Made by a program: the position numbers and the translations under genes. The notes beneath the pieces are model-generated. The model was not told the origin of the DNA and ran no database searches. It saw only the letters and a list, made by a program, of their open reading frames with translations. This document shows positions 9,029-18,087 of a DNA stretch of 64,000 nt, in pieces (position 1 is the stretch's first letter; each line of letters starts with the position of its first letter). Source of the stretch: Pseudomonas brassicacearum subsp. brassicacearum (GTDB taxonomy: Bacteria > Pseudomonadota > Gammaproteobacteria > Pseudomonadales > Pseudomonadaceae); assembly GCF_008801605.1 (NCBI RefSeq), contig NZ_VZPJ01000009.1, forward strand, positions 212,693 to 276,692, written 5' to 3'.

Positions 9029-9223
9029 ATGCCCACACAAAACCCTCATCGTATCGTCGGCCTGTGCACCTCCAGCAAGGTGTACAACGTGCTGACCGAA
9101 CTCAAGCAACTGGAAGGCCACCGCAGCGCCAAGTTCCTTTCCCTGCTGGCGGAAAACCTGGTGCGCAAGGGCCTGCTCAACGAGCAGGAAGTGGTGCACA
9201 TGCTCGATCTGGTCGTCGATTGA
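9029..9223 (+). CDS. Small conserved hypothetical protein, 64 aa
   Basis: No domain recognised. The 64-residue product begins MPTQNPHRIVGLCTSS and is Leu/Val/Lys-rich with two probable amphipathic helices; there is no signal peptide or clear membrane segment. The ATG at 9029 is preceded by AAGGA about 7 bases upstream; a longer in-frame reading to 8795 has unrelated composition. The 242-bp gap upstream (8787-9028) contains no feature I can name. Confidence 0.65.
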   Translation: MPTQNPHRIVGLCTSSKVYNVLTELKQLEGHRSAKFLSLLAENLVRKGLLNEQEVVHMLDLVVD

Positions 9224-9312
9224 GCGGCATCGATTCCTACTATTGAGCCGGTTGATTTTTCGTTACCCCCACTGAGTCGTAAGGTAACCCCATCGATTGA
9301 TGGAGGTTTCCC

Positions 9313-9495
9313 ATGCCCAAGGTTCAAATCATGTCTGTCATTGGCAGCGCTGTCCCCGCCCCACTCCGGGAGCTCGGGTTGCTGGCCTGCTGGTATCTGG
9401 TGCAAGACGGCGTGACCATCAGCGGCCCGCTGACTTCACTGCCCGCCGCCCAGGCCCTGTCGCAACGTATCGGCCCGTACCTGCTGAGCGCCTAG
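9313..9495 (+). CDS. Small conserved hypothetical protein, 60 aa
   Basis: Product MPKVQIMSVIGSAVPAPLRE... with a strong ribosome-binding site TGGAGG 6 bases before the ATG. The sequence contains LACWYLVQDGVTISGPL, resembling a short beta-rich domain rather than a membrane helix. Function unknown. Its stop codon is embedded in a long inverted repeat that also covers the stop of the convergent permease gene. Confidence 0.65.
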   Translation: MPKVQIMSVIGSAVPAPLRELGLLACWYLVQDGVTISGPLTSLPAAQALSQRIGPYLLSA

Positions 9496-9538
9496 GCTTT
9501 ATACGAAAAGTGCCTGCGCGACTTTTCATACAAAGCCT
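9494..9538. terminator. Long inverted repeat overlapping two convergent stop codons
   Basis: Arms of 18 bases (9494-9511 and 9521-9538; 16 of 18 match) flank the 9-base loop gcctgcgcg. The hairpin overlaps the stop of the 60-aa gene and the stop (9537-9539) of the convergent permease. No T-run follows on either side, so it may be a bidirectional barrier or an mRNA 3'-end stabiliser rather than a classical terminator. Confidence 0.7.
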
Positions 9539-10598
9539 AAGGCAATTGCACCCGCGGCGTGGTTTCGACGAACAGGGCCCAACTCGACATGAACAGCGCG
9601 GCGATCAGCGGCCCGATCACGAAGCCATTGAGCCCGAACACCGCCAGCCCGCCCAGCGTCGAGACCAGCACCATGTAGTCGGGCATCTTGGTGTCCTTGC
9701 CCACCAGGATCGGGCGCAGGAAATTGTCCACCAGGCCGATCACGAACACCCCGAACAGCGTCAGTACCACGCCCTGCCAGATCGCCCCCGAGAGCAGGAA
9801 ATACACCGCCACCGGCGCCCAGACGAGGCCCGCCCCCACCGCTGGCAACAACGACAGGAACGCCATCAGCACCGCCCAGGGCAACACCGTCGGAATCCCC
9901 AGGATCCAGAAGATCAGCCCCCCCAGCGCGCCTTGGCTGATGGCGACCAGCAGGTTGCCTTTCACCGTGGCGCGCACCACCCGGTTGAATTTCAACTGCA
10001 GGCGGCGCTTTTGGTGTTCCGCCAAGGGAACGGCCGTGCGCACCTTGCGCACCAGCTCCGCGCCGTCGCGCAGAAAGAAGAACAGCAGGTAGATCATCAC
10101 GAAGAAGCTGACCAGGAACTGAAAGGTTCCCTGCCCGAAGCTGAAGGCCTGGGTGGCGAAGAACTCGCTGCCCTGCATCGCGCTCTTGACGATCTTGTCG
10201 CGCAAGCCGTTCAGGTTGCCCAGGCCGAAGCGGTCCAGCAGGTGCTGAAAGTACGGCGGCAAGGCATCCTTGAAGCGGGCCAGGTAATCGGCAATGTCCA
10301 GTTCTCCACTTTCCAGGCTCTTGTACAGCGCCGCGCCTTCCTGGACCAACAACGTACTGATGATGATCACCGGCAAGATCGCGCAGACCACACAGATACT
10401 CAACGTGAACAACGAAGTGACATTGCGGTGCCAGCCGAACTTCAACTGCAGGCGGCGCTGCATCGGCGCAAAGACGATGCCCAGGATCACCGCCCAGAAC
10501 ACCGCGCCGTAAAACGGCAGCAGAATCCAGATGAAGGCGATGGTGACCAGCACCAGGAGCAACATCTGGGCTTTGTTTTGCAGCATCTTTCGATTCAT
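9537..10598 (-). CDS. AI-2E/PerM-family inner-membrane permease
   Basis: Polytopic membrane protein of the UPF0118/AI-2E transporter superfamily (353 residues from the ATG at 10598, MNRKMLQNKAQM). About eight hydrophobic helices: a pair at residues ~10-60, then the central amphipathic region (KDALPPYFQHLLDRFG), and a C-terminal block including ISQGALGGLIFWILGIP and GLVDNFLRPILVGKD, which is the most conserved stretch of the family. Members are linked to export of small molecules or Na+/H+ exchange; the substrate here cannot be told. The frame is open to 10709 but the ATG at 10598 is preceded by GGAAAG and matches the family start. Confidence 0.88.
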   Translation of the reverse strand: MNRKMLQNKAQMLLLVLVTIAFIWILLPFYGAVFWAVILGIVFAPMQRRLQLKFGWHRNVTSLFTLSICVVCAILPVIIISTLLVQEGAALYKSLESGELDIADYLARFKDALPPYFQHLLDRFGLGNLNGLRDKIVKSAMQGSEFFATQAFSFGQGTFQFLVSFFVMIYLLFFFLRDGAELVRKVRTAVPLAEHQKRRLQLKFNRVVRATVKGNLLVAISQGALGGLIFWILGIPTVLPWAVLMAFLSLLPAVGAGLVWAPVAVYFLLSGAIWQGVVLTLFGVFVIGLVDNFLRPILVGKDTKMPDYMVLVSTLGGLAVFGLNGFVIGPLIAALFMSSWALFVETTPRVQLP

Positions 10599-10746
10599 CA
10601 GCTTTCCATGTCCAAAGGCGGGATAAACATTAGTCCGCCAGGACGCGCCGGAGTGCCTTCGCGTTTGCCCTGTGCCTTTGATCCAGATCAATATGGCCTG
10701 GCCGAGCATGGGCTACCCTCGCCGCCTTTTGCGATCCGACGCCATC

Positions 10747-12072
10747 ATGACCCTCGCCGCCCCCGAACTACTGGCTCCCGCCGGCACCCTGAAAAACATG
10801 CGCTATGCCTTCGCCTACGGTGCCGATGCGGTGTATGCCGGTCAGCCGCGCTACAGTCTGCGGGTGCGCAACAACGAATTCGACCATGCGAACCTGGCCT
10901 TGGGTATTGCCGAGGCCCAGGCCATGGGCAAGCGCTTCTACGTGGTGGTGAACATTGCCCCGCACAACGCCAAGTTGCGCACCTTCCTCAAAGACCTCGA
11001 ACCGGTGATCGCCATGGCGCCGGACGCGCTGATCATGTCCGACCCGGGGCTGATCATGCTGGTGCGCCGGCATTTCCCGCAGATGCCGATTCACCTGTCG
11101 GTGCAGGCCAACACGGTGAACTGGGCGAGCGTCGAGTTCTGGCAGCAGCAGGGCTTGAGTCGGATCATCCTTTCCAGGGAACTGTCCCTGGAGGAAATCG
11201 CCGAGATCCGCGAGCAGGTGCCGGCCATGGAGCTGGAAGTGTTCGTCCACGGCGCGCTGTGCATGGCCTATTCCGGACGCTGCCTGCTGTCCGGCTATTT
11301 GAACAAGCGCGACGCCAACCAGGGCAGTTGCACCAATGCCTGTCGCTGGAAATATTCGGCGCAACCGGCGGTGGAAAACGCTGTGGGCGACATCGTGCAG
11401 ACCTATCAACCCGAGCCGACCCTGGGCCTTGGCGCGCCCACCGACCAGGTGTTTTTGCTTCAGGAAGCCAACCGCCCGGGAGAATCCATGCCGGCCTTCG
11501 AGGACGAGCACGGCACCTACATCATGAATGCCAAGGACCTGCGAGCCGTGCAGCACGTCGAGCGCCTGGCGCGCATGGGCGTGCATTCGCTGAAGATCGA
11601 AGGGCGGACCAAGTCGCACTTCTATTGCGCGCGCACCACCCAGGTGTATCGCCAGGCCATCGATGACGCGGTGGCCGGCCGGGAATTTGATCGCAACCTG
11701 ATGACCGACCTGGAGTCCCTGGCCCAGCGCGGCTACACCGAAGGTTTTCTAAGGCGCCATGTGCACGACGAATACCAGAACTACCAGAACGGCAGTTCGG
11801 TGTCGGAGCGCCAGCAGTTCGTCGGCGAACTGACCGGCGAACGGCGCGAACGCCTGGCCGAAGTACGGGTGAAGAACCGCTTTGGCCTGGGCGATCACAT
11901 GGAACTGATGACCCCCAAGGGTAATTTCCACTTCGACCTGCATCAGTTGCAGAACGTCAAAGGCCAGGGCATCGAGGTGGCACCGGGGGATGGGCACGTG
12001 GTGTACGTGCCGATTCCGGATGCGGTGGATCTGCGGTTTGGGTTGTTGATGCGCGATGTGCGTGAGCCATAG
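10747..12072 (+). CDS. trhP: Peptidase U32-family protein TrhP (YegQ), tRNA uridine hydroxylation
   Basis: 441 residues, close to E. coli YegQ (453). TrhP, despite its peptidase-U32 label, takes part in prephenate-dependent 5-hydroxyuridine formation at position 34 of several tRNAs. Visible: ELLAPAGTLKNMRYAFAYGADAVY at the N-terminus in family position, the U32 signature EVFVHGALCMAYSGRC (residues ~163-178) with nearby cysteines (CLLSGYL... SCTNACRW) that could hold an Fe-S cluster, and the C-terminal beta domain. The ATG at 10747 was taken; upstream in-frame Mets at 10672-10708 overlap the permease promoter region. Confidence 0.88.
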   Translation: MTLAAPELLAPAGTLKNMRYAFAYGADAVYAGQPRYSLRVRNNEFDHANLALGIAEAQAMGKRFYVVVNIAPHNAKLRTFLKDLEPVIAMAPDALIMSDPGLIMLVRRHFPQMPIHLSVQANTVNWASVEFWQQQGLSRIILSRELSLEEIAEIREQVPAMELEVFVHGALCMAYSGRCLLSGYLNKRDANQGSCTNACRWKYSAQPAVENAVGDIVQTYQPEPTLGLGAPTDQVFLLQEANRPGESMPAFEDEHGTYIMNAKDLRAVQHVERLARMGVHSLKIEGRTKSHFYCARTTQVYRQAIDDAVAGREFDRNLMTDLESLAQRGYTEGFLRRHVHDEYQNYQNGSSVSERQQFVGELTGERRERLAEVRVKNRFGLGDHMELMTPKGNFHFDLHQLQNVKGQGIEVAPGDGHVVYVPIPDAVDLRFGLLMRDVREP

Positions 12073-12075
12073 CCC

Positions 12076-12167
12076 CTGTGGGAGTGAGCTTGCTCGCGAT
12101 GGCGGTGCGTCTGCCAAATGAATGTTGGCTGATCCAACGCTATCGCGAGCAAGCTCGCTCCCACAGG
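12076..12167. repeat. REPIN after trhP
   Basis: Inverted REP pair: ctgtgggagtgagcttgctc at 12076-12095 onwards and its inverse ending with ccacagg at 12167. Confidence 0.88.
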
Positions 12168-12205
12168 GTTTTGTAGCGGTTTGCACCTGTGAAGCACGGC
12201 AGAAA

Positions 12206-12299
12206 CTGCCGAAGGCTGCGATCCTTCTTTCTCGATAAGACCCGGTTGCCCAGGTGAAAACATCTGGATCGAGAGCAAAAGATCGCAGCCTTCGGCAGC
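12206..12299. repeat. Second repeat family: inverted pair with core gccgaaggctgcgatc
   Basis: Outward arms ctgccgaaggctgcgatcc (ending 12224) and gatcgcagccttcggcag (12281-12298) enclose about 55 bp. This differs from the REP core and is a recurrent intergenic repeat in fluorescent pseudomonads. It lies at the 3' side of the chemoreceptor gene and could act in its mRNA end. Confidence 0.75.
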
Positions 12300-12315
12300 T
12301 CCTGCCGCGATGGGA

Positions 12316-13995
12316 TCAGATCCGGAACTGTCCTACCAGCTTGCCCAGGCGCTGGCCCAGGTCGGCCAGGCTGCGGGAGGTCTGGGCGCCGAGTTGGGTT
12401 TCGTCGGCGACGCTGTCCACGGCCACGGCGATCTGATGCACGCTGCGGTTGATTTCCTCGGCCACCGCGGTCTGTTCTTCGGCAGCGCTGGCGATCTGGG
12501 CGTTCATCGAGTTGATGGTGCCGATCAACTGCGCCATGGTGTCCAGGGAGGCACCCGCCTCGTTGGCCCGTTCCGAAGTGCCCTCGCCAGCCTCACTGGA
12601 ACGGCGCATCGCTTCCACCGCCGCATGAGTGCCTGATTGCAAGCGATCGATCATGCCCTGGATTTCCTGGGTGCTCTGCTGGGTCCGGCTGGCCAGGGCC
12701 CGCACTTCATCGGCCACCACCGCAAACCCACGCCCCGCCTCGCCGGCACGCGCGGCCTCGATGGCGGCGTTGAGAGCCAGCAGGTTGGTCTGCTCGGCAA
12801 TCGAACGAATCACCCCAAGCACGCTGACAATCGAAGCCACGTCCTGCTGCAGGCTGTCCAGGGACACGCCACTGCTGCGGATATCGTTCACCAACGCATG
12901 AATCTGCTGGATGCTGCCGGCCACCACGCGCTTGGCCGATTGTCCTTCCTCGTCGGTCTGCTGGGCCGCGACGGCGGCGCCCTGGGCGCTGCGGGCGACT
13001 TCCTGGGCAGCCGAGGACATCTCGTTGATCGCCGTGGCGACCTGATCGGTTTCGTGGCGCTGGCGTTCCATGGCCTGCTCGGAGCGCTGGGCCTGCTCGG
13101 AGACTTGCGTCACCAGGCCGGTCAGTTGCGAGGTCATGTCGGTGATCTGCCGCACCAGGCCGTGGATCTTGTCGACGAAGCGGTTGAACGAACCGGCCAG
13201 TTGGCCGAGCTCGTCCTGGCTGGTGATGGTCAGCCGACGGGTCAGGTCGCCCTCGCCCGCGGCGATGTCGTCGAGGTTGTCTTTCATCAGGTGCAGCGGC
13301 CGCAGGATCGTGTTGGCGAGCACCAGGCCCACCACCGCAATCACCAGCAACACCACCGCGGCGATCCCGACGATGCTCAATATCACGCCTTGCAGGCGAT
13401 CGTGGACCTTGGTTTCCACCAGCGCGACCTGGGCTTCGATGCCGTCCAGGTTGACCGAGCTACCGACTGCCAGGTCCCACTTGGACAGGTATTCGGTGTA
13501 GCCAAGTTTGGGCACCAGGTCTTTGCTGCCGGGCAACGGCGAGCTGTATTCGAGGTAGTGAGTCCCGTCCTTGGCGACTTTCACCAGGTCGCGGTTGACG
13601 TAGACACCGTTCGGGTCGCGGTTGTCCTTGAAACTCTTGCCCACGCCATCGGGGCTGTTGGCCTTGAACAGACGAATGGTCTCGGAGTCGTAGCCGAAGA
13701 AATAGCCATCCTTGCCGTAGCTGATGTTCGACAGCAGCTTGATCGCCTGGGCGCGCGCTTCATTATCGCCAGGCGCGGCGGCATCGTAGAGCGGCTTGAT
13801 GGCGGTCAGGCCCACCGCTACGTAGTTCTGCAGCGTGGCCTTGGCCTCGCTGAGCAGGCGCTCGCGGGTTTGCTGGACCTCTTTGCTAGCTTGCTCCTTC
13901 AAGATGAAAGCCGTGGTCAGGCTGATGATCACGGCGGACAGCAATACCGGCAGTATCGCAAGGGACAGGACTTTAGCCTTCAGGCTCAGGCGCAT
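12316..13995 (-). CDS. Methyl-accepting chemotaxis protein with Cache sensor
   Basis: 559 residues from the ATG at 13995 (MRLSLKAKVLSLAILP). N-terminal membrane helix (~8-30), a periplasmic single Cache domain (~35-185, with GKDGYFFGYDSE and DPNGVYVNRDL), second membrane helix (~190-215), HAMP (~215-270), and the cytoplasmic signalling domain ending at the C-terminus. The hairpin tip is intact: GEAGRGFAVVADEVRALASR. No C-terminal CheR-binding pentapeptide is seen. Cache domains of this kind often bind small organic acids, but the ligand cannot be named. The frame stays open to 14154 through a REP repeat, which was excluded. Confidence 0.94.
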   Translation of the reverse strand: MRLSLKAKVLSLAILPVLLSAVIISLTTAFILKEQASKEVQQTRERLLSEAKATLQNYVAVGLTAIKPLYDAAAPGDNEARAQAIKLLSNISYGKDGYFFGYDSETIRLFKANSPDGVGKSFKDNRDPNGVYVNRDLVKVAKDGTHYLEYSSPLPGSKDLVPKLGYTEYLSKWDLAVGSSVNLDGIEAQVALVETKVHDRLQGVILSIVGIAAVVLLVIAVVGLVLANTILRPLHLMKDNLDDIAAGEGDLTRRLTITSQDELGQLAGSFNRFVDKIHGLVRQITDMTSQLTGLVTQVSEQAQRSEQAMERQRHETDQVATAINEMSSAAQEVARSAQGAAVAAQQTDEEGQSAKRVVAGSIQQIHALVNDIRSSGVSLDSLQQDVASIVSVLGVIRSIAEQTNLLALNAAIEAARAGEAGRGFAVVADEVRALASRTQQSTQEIQGMIDRLQSGTHAAVEAMRRSSEAGEGTSERANEAGASLDTMAQLIGTINSMNAQIASAAEEQTAVAEEINRSVHQIAVAVDSVADETQLGAQTSRSLADLGQRLGKLVGQFRI

Positions 13996-14110
13996 GCTGT
14001 TCACTCTTGTTGGTGTTATTGGCGTGGTTAGCTGTATTAACGGCACCGCGCGGCAAAACTGTAGGACAAGGTGAACAGGGTCTAAGAGAAGGGTCGATCT
14101 TGAGGGCCCC

Positions 14111-14201
14111 TTCGCGAGCAAGCTCGCTCCCACAGGGATTGGTGGTGTCCACAACTCTTGTGTTCACACCGATCCACTGTGGGAGCGAGCTTGCTCGCGA
14201 T
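14111..14201. repeat. REPIN between chemoreceptor and antiporter genes
   Basis: Inverted REP pair: ttcgcgagcaagctcgctcc from 14111 and its inverse ctgtgggagcgagcttgctc to 14201. Confidence 0.88.
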
Positions 14202-14222
14202 TGAGGTAACTCGGTATTGAGG

Positions 14223-15542
14223 TTACAAGACCATCGCCGCCACCCAACCAAACACCAGCAGCGGCAGGTTGTAGTGGATGAAGGTCGGGACCACGGTGTC
14301 CCAGATGTGATGGTGCTGGCCGTCGATGTTCAGGCCCGAGGTCGGGCCCAGGGTCGAGTCCGAGGCTGGCGAGCCGGCATCGCCCAGGGCGCCGGCAGTG
14401 CCGACGATGCAGACGATCGCCAGCGGGCTGAAGCCCAGTTGCAGGCACAGCGGCACGAAAATCGTCGCCAGGATCGGCACCGTGGAAAACGACGAGCCGA
14501 TGCCCATGGTTACCAGCAGCCCCACCAGCAACATCATCAGCGCGCCAATGCCCTTGTTGTGGCCAATCCAGGCCGCCGAAGACTCCACCAGGCTCTGGAC
14601 TTCACCGGTGGCCTTCATCACTTCGGCGAAGCCTGAGGCCGCGATCATGATGAAGCCGATCATCGCCATCATCTTCATACCTTCGGTGAACAGGTCGTCA
14701 GTCTCGCGCCAGCGCACCACCCCCGACAGCGAGAAAATCAGGAACCCGACCAGGGCACCGATGATCATCGAGTCCACCAGCAACTGCACCGCGAACGCCG
14801 CCGCCACCGCCAGCCCGGCCACCATCAGGCTCAGCGGGTTATAGCGCACAGCCACTTGCTCGACCCGGGCAATCTTCTTCAGGTCGTAGACGCGCTTCTT
14901 GCGGTAGGAGAACAACGACAGCAGCAAGCCAAACACCATGCCCAACGCCGGAATGCCCATGGCATGGGTGACGTTGATGCCGCTGACGTCCACACCGCTG
15001 CGGGCGATGTTGGCCAGGAGGATTTCGTTGAGGAAGATATTGCCGAAGCCCACCGGCAGGAACATGTAGGGCGTGATCAGGCCGAAGGTCATGACGCAGG
15101 CGATCAACCGGCGGTCCAACTGCAACTTGGTCAGCACATAGAGCAGCGGTGGCACCAGCAGCGGGATGAAGGCGATGTGGATTGGCAAAATGTTCTGGGA
15201 GGCGATCGCGACCGTTCCCAGCAGACCGATCAACACCCATTTGACGCCCGTGCCACCCGCGGCATCCTGGCGATCCACCAGGGCCAGGGCTTTGTCCGCC
15301 AGGGCATGGGCCATGCCGGACTTGGCAATCGCCACGGCGAAGGCACCGAGCAAGGCGTAGGACAACGCCACTGTCGCACCGCCACCCAGGCCGGCGTTGA
15401 ACGCCTTGAGCGTTGCCTCGATTCCCAGGCCACCCGTCAGGCCACCCACCAACGCACCGATAATCAGCGCGATCACCACATGCACGCGGGCCAGGCTGAG
15501 CACCAGCATGACGCCAACCGCGGCAATTACTGCATTTATCAT
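14223..15542 (-). CDS. Na+/H+ antiporter family protein (NhaC-like/YuiF type)
   Basis: About 439 residues and about a dozen hydrophobic segments, an inner-membrane secondary transporter. The features I use are the GxGxE-poor but Gly/Ala-rich helices, the central SQNILPIHIAFIPLLVPPLL stretch, and the C-terminal GTAGALGDAGSPASDSTLGP segment that is typical of the Na_H_antiporter family. Two adjacent ATGs (15545 and 15542) follow GAGGT; the second has the better spacing. The cargo could be Na+/H+ or an organic-acid/malate pair; family placement alone does not decide. It stands alone between REPINs. Confidence 0.82.
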   Translation of the reverse strand: MINAVIAAVGVMLVLSLARVHVVIALIIGALVGGLTGGLGIEATLKAFNAGLGGGATVALSYALLGAFAVAIAKSGMAHALADKALALVDRQDAAGGTGVKWVLIGLLGTVAIASQNILPIHIAFIPLLVPPLLYVLTKLQLDRRLIACVMTFGLITPYMFLPVGFGNIFLNEILLANIARSGVDVSGINVTHAMGIPALGMVFGLLLSLFSYRKKRVYDLKKIARVEQVAVRYNPLSLMVAGLAVAAAFAVQLLVDSMIIGALVGFLIFSLSGVVRWRETDDLFTEGMKMMAMIGFIMIAASGFAEVMKATGEVQSLVESSAAWIGHNKGIGALMMLLVGLLVTMGIGSSFSTVPILATIFVPLCLQLGFSPLAIVCIVGTAGALGDAGSPASDSTLGPTSGLNIDGQHHHIWDTVVPTFIHYNLPLLVFGWVAAMVL

Positions 15543-15669
15543 CATTACCTCAAAGCACAGCGATGGAAAGCCACCGGACAAAAAGGTCGCGACTTTGCAG
15601 CAAGCGGCGGCAAGCTGCAAGGGCCGTGGGGCGGGTTTTCAAGTCTCGCCCCCCTGTATGAGGGGGATT

Positions 15670-15762
15670 TGTGGGAGCAAAGCTTGCTCGCGATGACGTT
15701 GTCACCTACAACACCTGTGCTGGCTTTAAAAATGCTATCGCGAGCAAGCTTGCTCCCACAGG
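15670..15762. repeat. REPIN between antiporter and histidine kinase genes
   Basis: Inverted REP pair: tgtgggagcaaagcttgctc from 15670 and atcgcgagcaagcttgctcc to 15762. Confidence 0.88.
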
Positions 15763-15797
15763 TTCGCCCCACATACAGGCGGTGCCATGAATAGCTG

Positions 15798-17111
15798 TCA
15801 GCGCTTGGGCAACTCGATCACCACCTTCAACCCACCCCACTCGCTGTCGTCCAACGCCAGCAGGCCGCCCCAGGTGTCGACGATGTCCCGCACGATGCCC
15901 AGGCCCAGGCCGTGTCCATCGGTCTGTTCATCCAGCCGCGTGCCGCGGCTGAACACCTGGTCGCGGCGATCCTTGGGGATGCCCGGGCCGTCGTCTTCCA
16001 CGGCCAGGCTGAACCCGTCGGCTGTCTCGGTCATGGTCAGGCGCACTTCGGCATCGGCCCATTTGCAGGCGTTGTCCAGCAGGTTGCCCAATAGTTCCAG
16101 CAGGTCTTCACGATCCCACGGCAGGTGCAGGCCTGGCGGGGCGACGTAGCTCAGGTGCAGGTGTTCGCCGTGGATCATGTTCAGTGTGGCCAGCAACCCC
16201 GGCAGCTCGGCGTCGCAGTCCAGGTGCGCGCCGGGCAAGGCATCGCCGGACAGGCGGGCGCGGTTGAGTTCCCGGTTCAGGCGCTGGCGGACCTGCTCCA
16301 GTTGCTCGAGCAACAGTTTGCGCAACTCGGGATACGGATCGAGCTTCTCGTTCGACGCTAGGCTTTGCAGCACCGCCAGCGGGGTCTTCAAGGCATGGCC
16401 GAGGTTGCCCAGGGCGTTGCGCGAACGCTTGAGGCTGTCCTCGGTGTGGGCCAGCAGATGATTGATTTGCGCCACCAGCGGTTCCAGCTCACGTGGCACC
16501 TGTTCGTCGAGTTGCGAACGCTGCCCGCGCTGCAACTGGGCAATCTGCTCCCGCGCCCGGTCCAGCGGACGCAAGGCGCGGCGCACGGTGATGCGTTGCA
16601 GCAACAGAATCAACAGCAACCCCGCCAACCCCAGCCCGAGGCCGATCTGCTGCATTCGACGGAAGCTGTCACGCACCGGTGTGTAGTCCTGGGCCACGCT
16701 GATGGAAATCGCCTGGCCCAGCCGTCGATAGTCGGTGCGCAGCACCAAGAGCTTCTGGCCCTCAGGCCCCAGTTGCAGGTTGCTGTGCAGGCCCGGGTGG
16801 TCGAGCCGGGGCAATTCCTGGTCCCACAGGGAACGGGAGCGCCAGTGCACATCGGCAAAATCGATGCGGAAATAGTGCCCGGAAAACGGCCGCAGATAGG
16901 CCGGCGACAGGCGTCGCTCATCCAACTGCAAACCCTGCGGGCCGCGCACCAGGGCCACCAGCAGGTTTTCGCTGTCGTTGCGCAGCCCGGCTTCCAGGTA
17001 ACGCTGCAAGCCCAGCTCGAACAGCCACAGACTGGTCTGTGCCAGGACCAGGCCGACCACCACCATCACACCGATCAGCCCCAGGCTCAGGCGCCGCTGG
17101 ATGGATCTCAC
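15798..17111 (-). CDS. Two-component sensor histidine kinase (BqsS/CarS-like)
   Basis: Inner-membrane kinase, 437 residues. Two membrane helices (~12-32 and ~150-170) enclose a ~115-residue periplasmic sensor; then a HAMP-like linker (~172-220), a phosphoacceptor box LGHALKTPLAVL, and an ATPase domain with NLLDNACKWA, DDGPGIP and GLGLGIV. The start is a GTG at 17111 that overlaps the stop of the response regulator gene by four bases (GTGA). Last gene of a four-gene operon with two PepSY genes. That layout recalls bqsPQRS (carRS) of P. aeruginosa, which responds to Fe(II) or Ca2+, but the periplasmic RExxE iron motif was not found, so the signal is open. Confidence 0.9.
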   Translation of the reverse strand: MRSIQRRLSLGLIGVMVVVGLVLAQTSLWLFELGLQRYLEAGLRNDSENLLVALVRGPQGLQLDERRLSPAYLRPFSGHYFRIDFADVHWRSRSLWDQELPRLDHPGLHSNLQLGPEGQKLLVLRTDYRRLGQAISISVAQDYTPVRDSFRRMQQIGLGLGLAGLLLILLLQRITVRRALRPLDRAREQIAQLQRGQRSQLDEQVPRELEPLVAQINHLLAHTEDSLKRSRNALGNLGHALKTPLAVLQSLASNEKLDPYPELRKLLLEQLEQVRQRLNRELNRARLSGDALPGAHLDCDAELPGLLATLNMIHGEHLHLSYVAPPGLHLPWDREDLLELLGNLLDNACKWADAEVRLTMTETADGFSLAVEDDGPGIPKDRRDQVFSRGTRLDEQTDGHGLGLGIVRDIVDTWGGLLALDDSEWGGLKVVIELPKR

Positions 17112-17776
17112 TGCGCCTGCCCGCCGAACAGGTAACCCTGGCCGCGACGGGTTTCGATCACGCTGCGTCCCAGCTTGCGCCGCAGGTGATTGACGTGGAC
17201 TTCCAGCACGTTGGAATCGCGCTCGGTCTCACCGTCATACAGGTGTTCGGCGAGATGGCTTTTGGAAAGGATCTGCTCGGGATGCAGCATGAAATAGCGC
17301 AACAGGCGGAACTCGGCCGCCGTGAGCTGGATGTCGGTGCCGTCGCGGACCACGCACTGGCGGCTCTCATCCAGGTGCAACCCGGCCGATTTCAGCGTCG
17401 GCTGGTTGACCTGGCCGTGGGAGCGGCGCAGCAACGCCTGGATCCGCAACTGCAGCTCTTCAGGATGAAAAGGTTTGGTCAGGTAATCGTCGGCCCCGGC
17501 CTTGAGCCCTTCGATGCGCTCGGCCCAGGACCCGCGTGCGGTGAGGATCAGCACCGGCGTGGCCAGGCCGCCGGCACGCCATTGGGCCAGCACGTCGAGC
17601 CCCGGCACGCCCGGCAGGCCGAGATCGAGGATGATCAGGTCGTAGGGTTCGCTGCTGCCCTGATACACCGCGTCGCGACCATCGGCGAGCCAGTCGACGG
17701 CGTAGCCCTGACGTGCAAGCCCGGCCATCAGTTCGTCCGCCAGGGGCACGTGATCTTCCACCAGAAGCAGGCGCAT
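17108..17776 (-). CDS. OmpR-family response regulator (BqsR/CarR-like)
   Basis: 222 residues. Receiver domain (~1-115) starting MRLLLVEDHVPLADEL with the phosphoacceptor Asp in LIILDLGLPG and the conserved Lys in YLTKPFHPEEL; winged-helix DNA-binding domain (~125-218) ending HVNHLRRKLGRSVIETRRGQGYLF. The ATG at 17776 overlaps the stop of the upstream PepSY gene (TGATG), and its own stop overlaps the kinase start, so translation is probably coupled. Partner of the adjacent kinase. The assignment to the BqsR/CarR group is inferred from gene neighbourhood. Confidence 0.93.
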   Translation of the reverse strand: MRLLLVEDHVPLADELMAGLARQGYAVDWLADGRDAVYQGSSEPYDLIILDLGLPGVPGLDVLAQWRAGGLATPVLILTARGSWAERIEGLKAGADDYLTKPFHPEELQLRIQALLRRSHGQVNQPTLKSAGLHLDESRQCVVRDGTDIQLTAAEFRLLRYFMLHPEQILSKSHLAEHLYDGETERDSNVLEVHVNHLRRKLGRSVIETRRGQGYLFGGQAQ

Positions 17777-18087
17777 CAGTCTTCCTTATCTTTGAGTAAG
17801 CGGCCGGTCGCGGCCTCCAGGTCCAATTCGCGCACGACGCCCTCGGTGTCCAGCAGCTCGACCTCATAAATATAGACGCCGTGTTTTTCCTCCAACTCGG
17901 CTTCCAGCAGTTTGGCCCCGGGATGCAGGTCCAGCGCCTGTTGCAGCAGTTGCTCCAGCGGCAAGATCACACCCTGCTGGCGCAGTTGCAGGGCCTCGTC
18001 CTGATCCAGGTCCCGGGCCACGGCCAGCGAACAGAACGCCAGCAGCGCCAGCGCCCATCGACTATGGGCGCGCAGATTAAGCTTCAT
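17776..18087 (-). CDS. Secreted PepSY-domain protein 1
   Basis: 103 residues starting MKLNLRAHSRWALALLAFCS, a Sec signal peptide cleaved near residue 24 (SLAVA-RD). The mature part has a PepSY-type fold with LEQLLQQALDLHPGAKLLEAELEE, VYIYEVELLDTEG and ATGRLLKDKED. PepSY proteins are periplasmic and often act as inhibitors or accessory sensors. It starts one base inside the stop of the second PepSY gene (TAATG) and overlaps the response regulator start by one base. Confidence 0.9.
   Translation of the reverse strand: MKLNLRAHSRWALALLAFCSLAVARDLDQDEALQLRQQGVILPLEQLLQQALDLHPGAKLLEAELEEKHGVYIYEVELLDTEGVVRELDLEAATGRLLKDKED

Noticed and set aside
9297..11666. 789-aa open frame on the + strand
   Set aside because: Antisense or out of frame to the permease and TrhP genes; Gln/His/Arg-rich composition typical of shadows in high-GC DNA.
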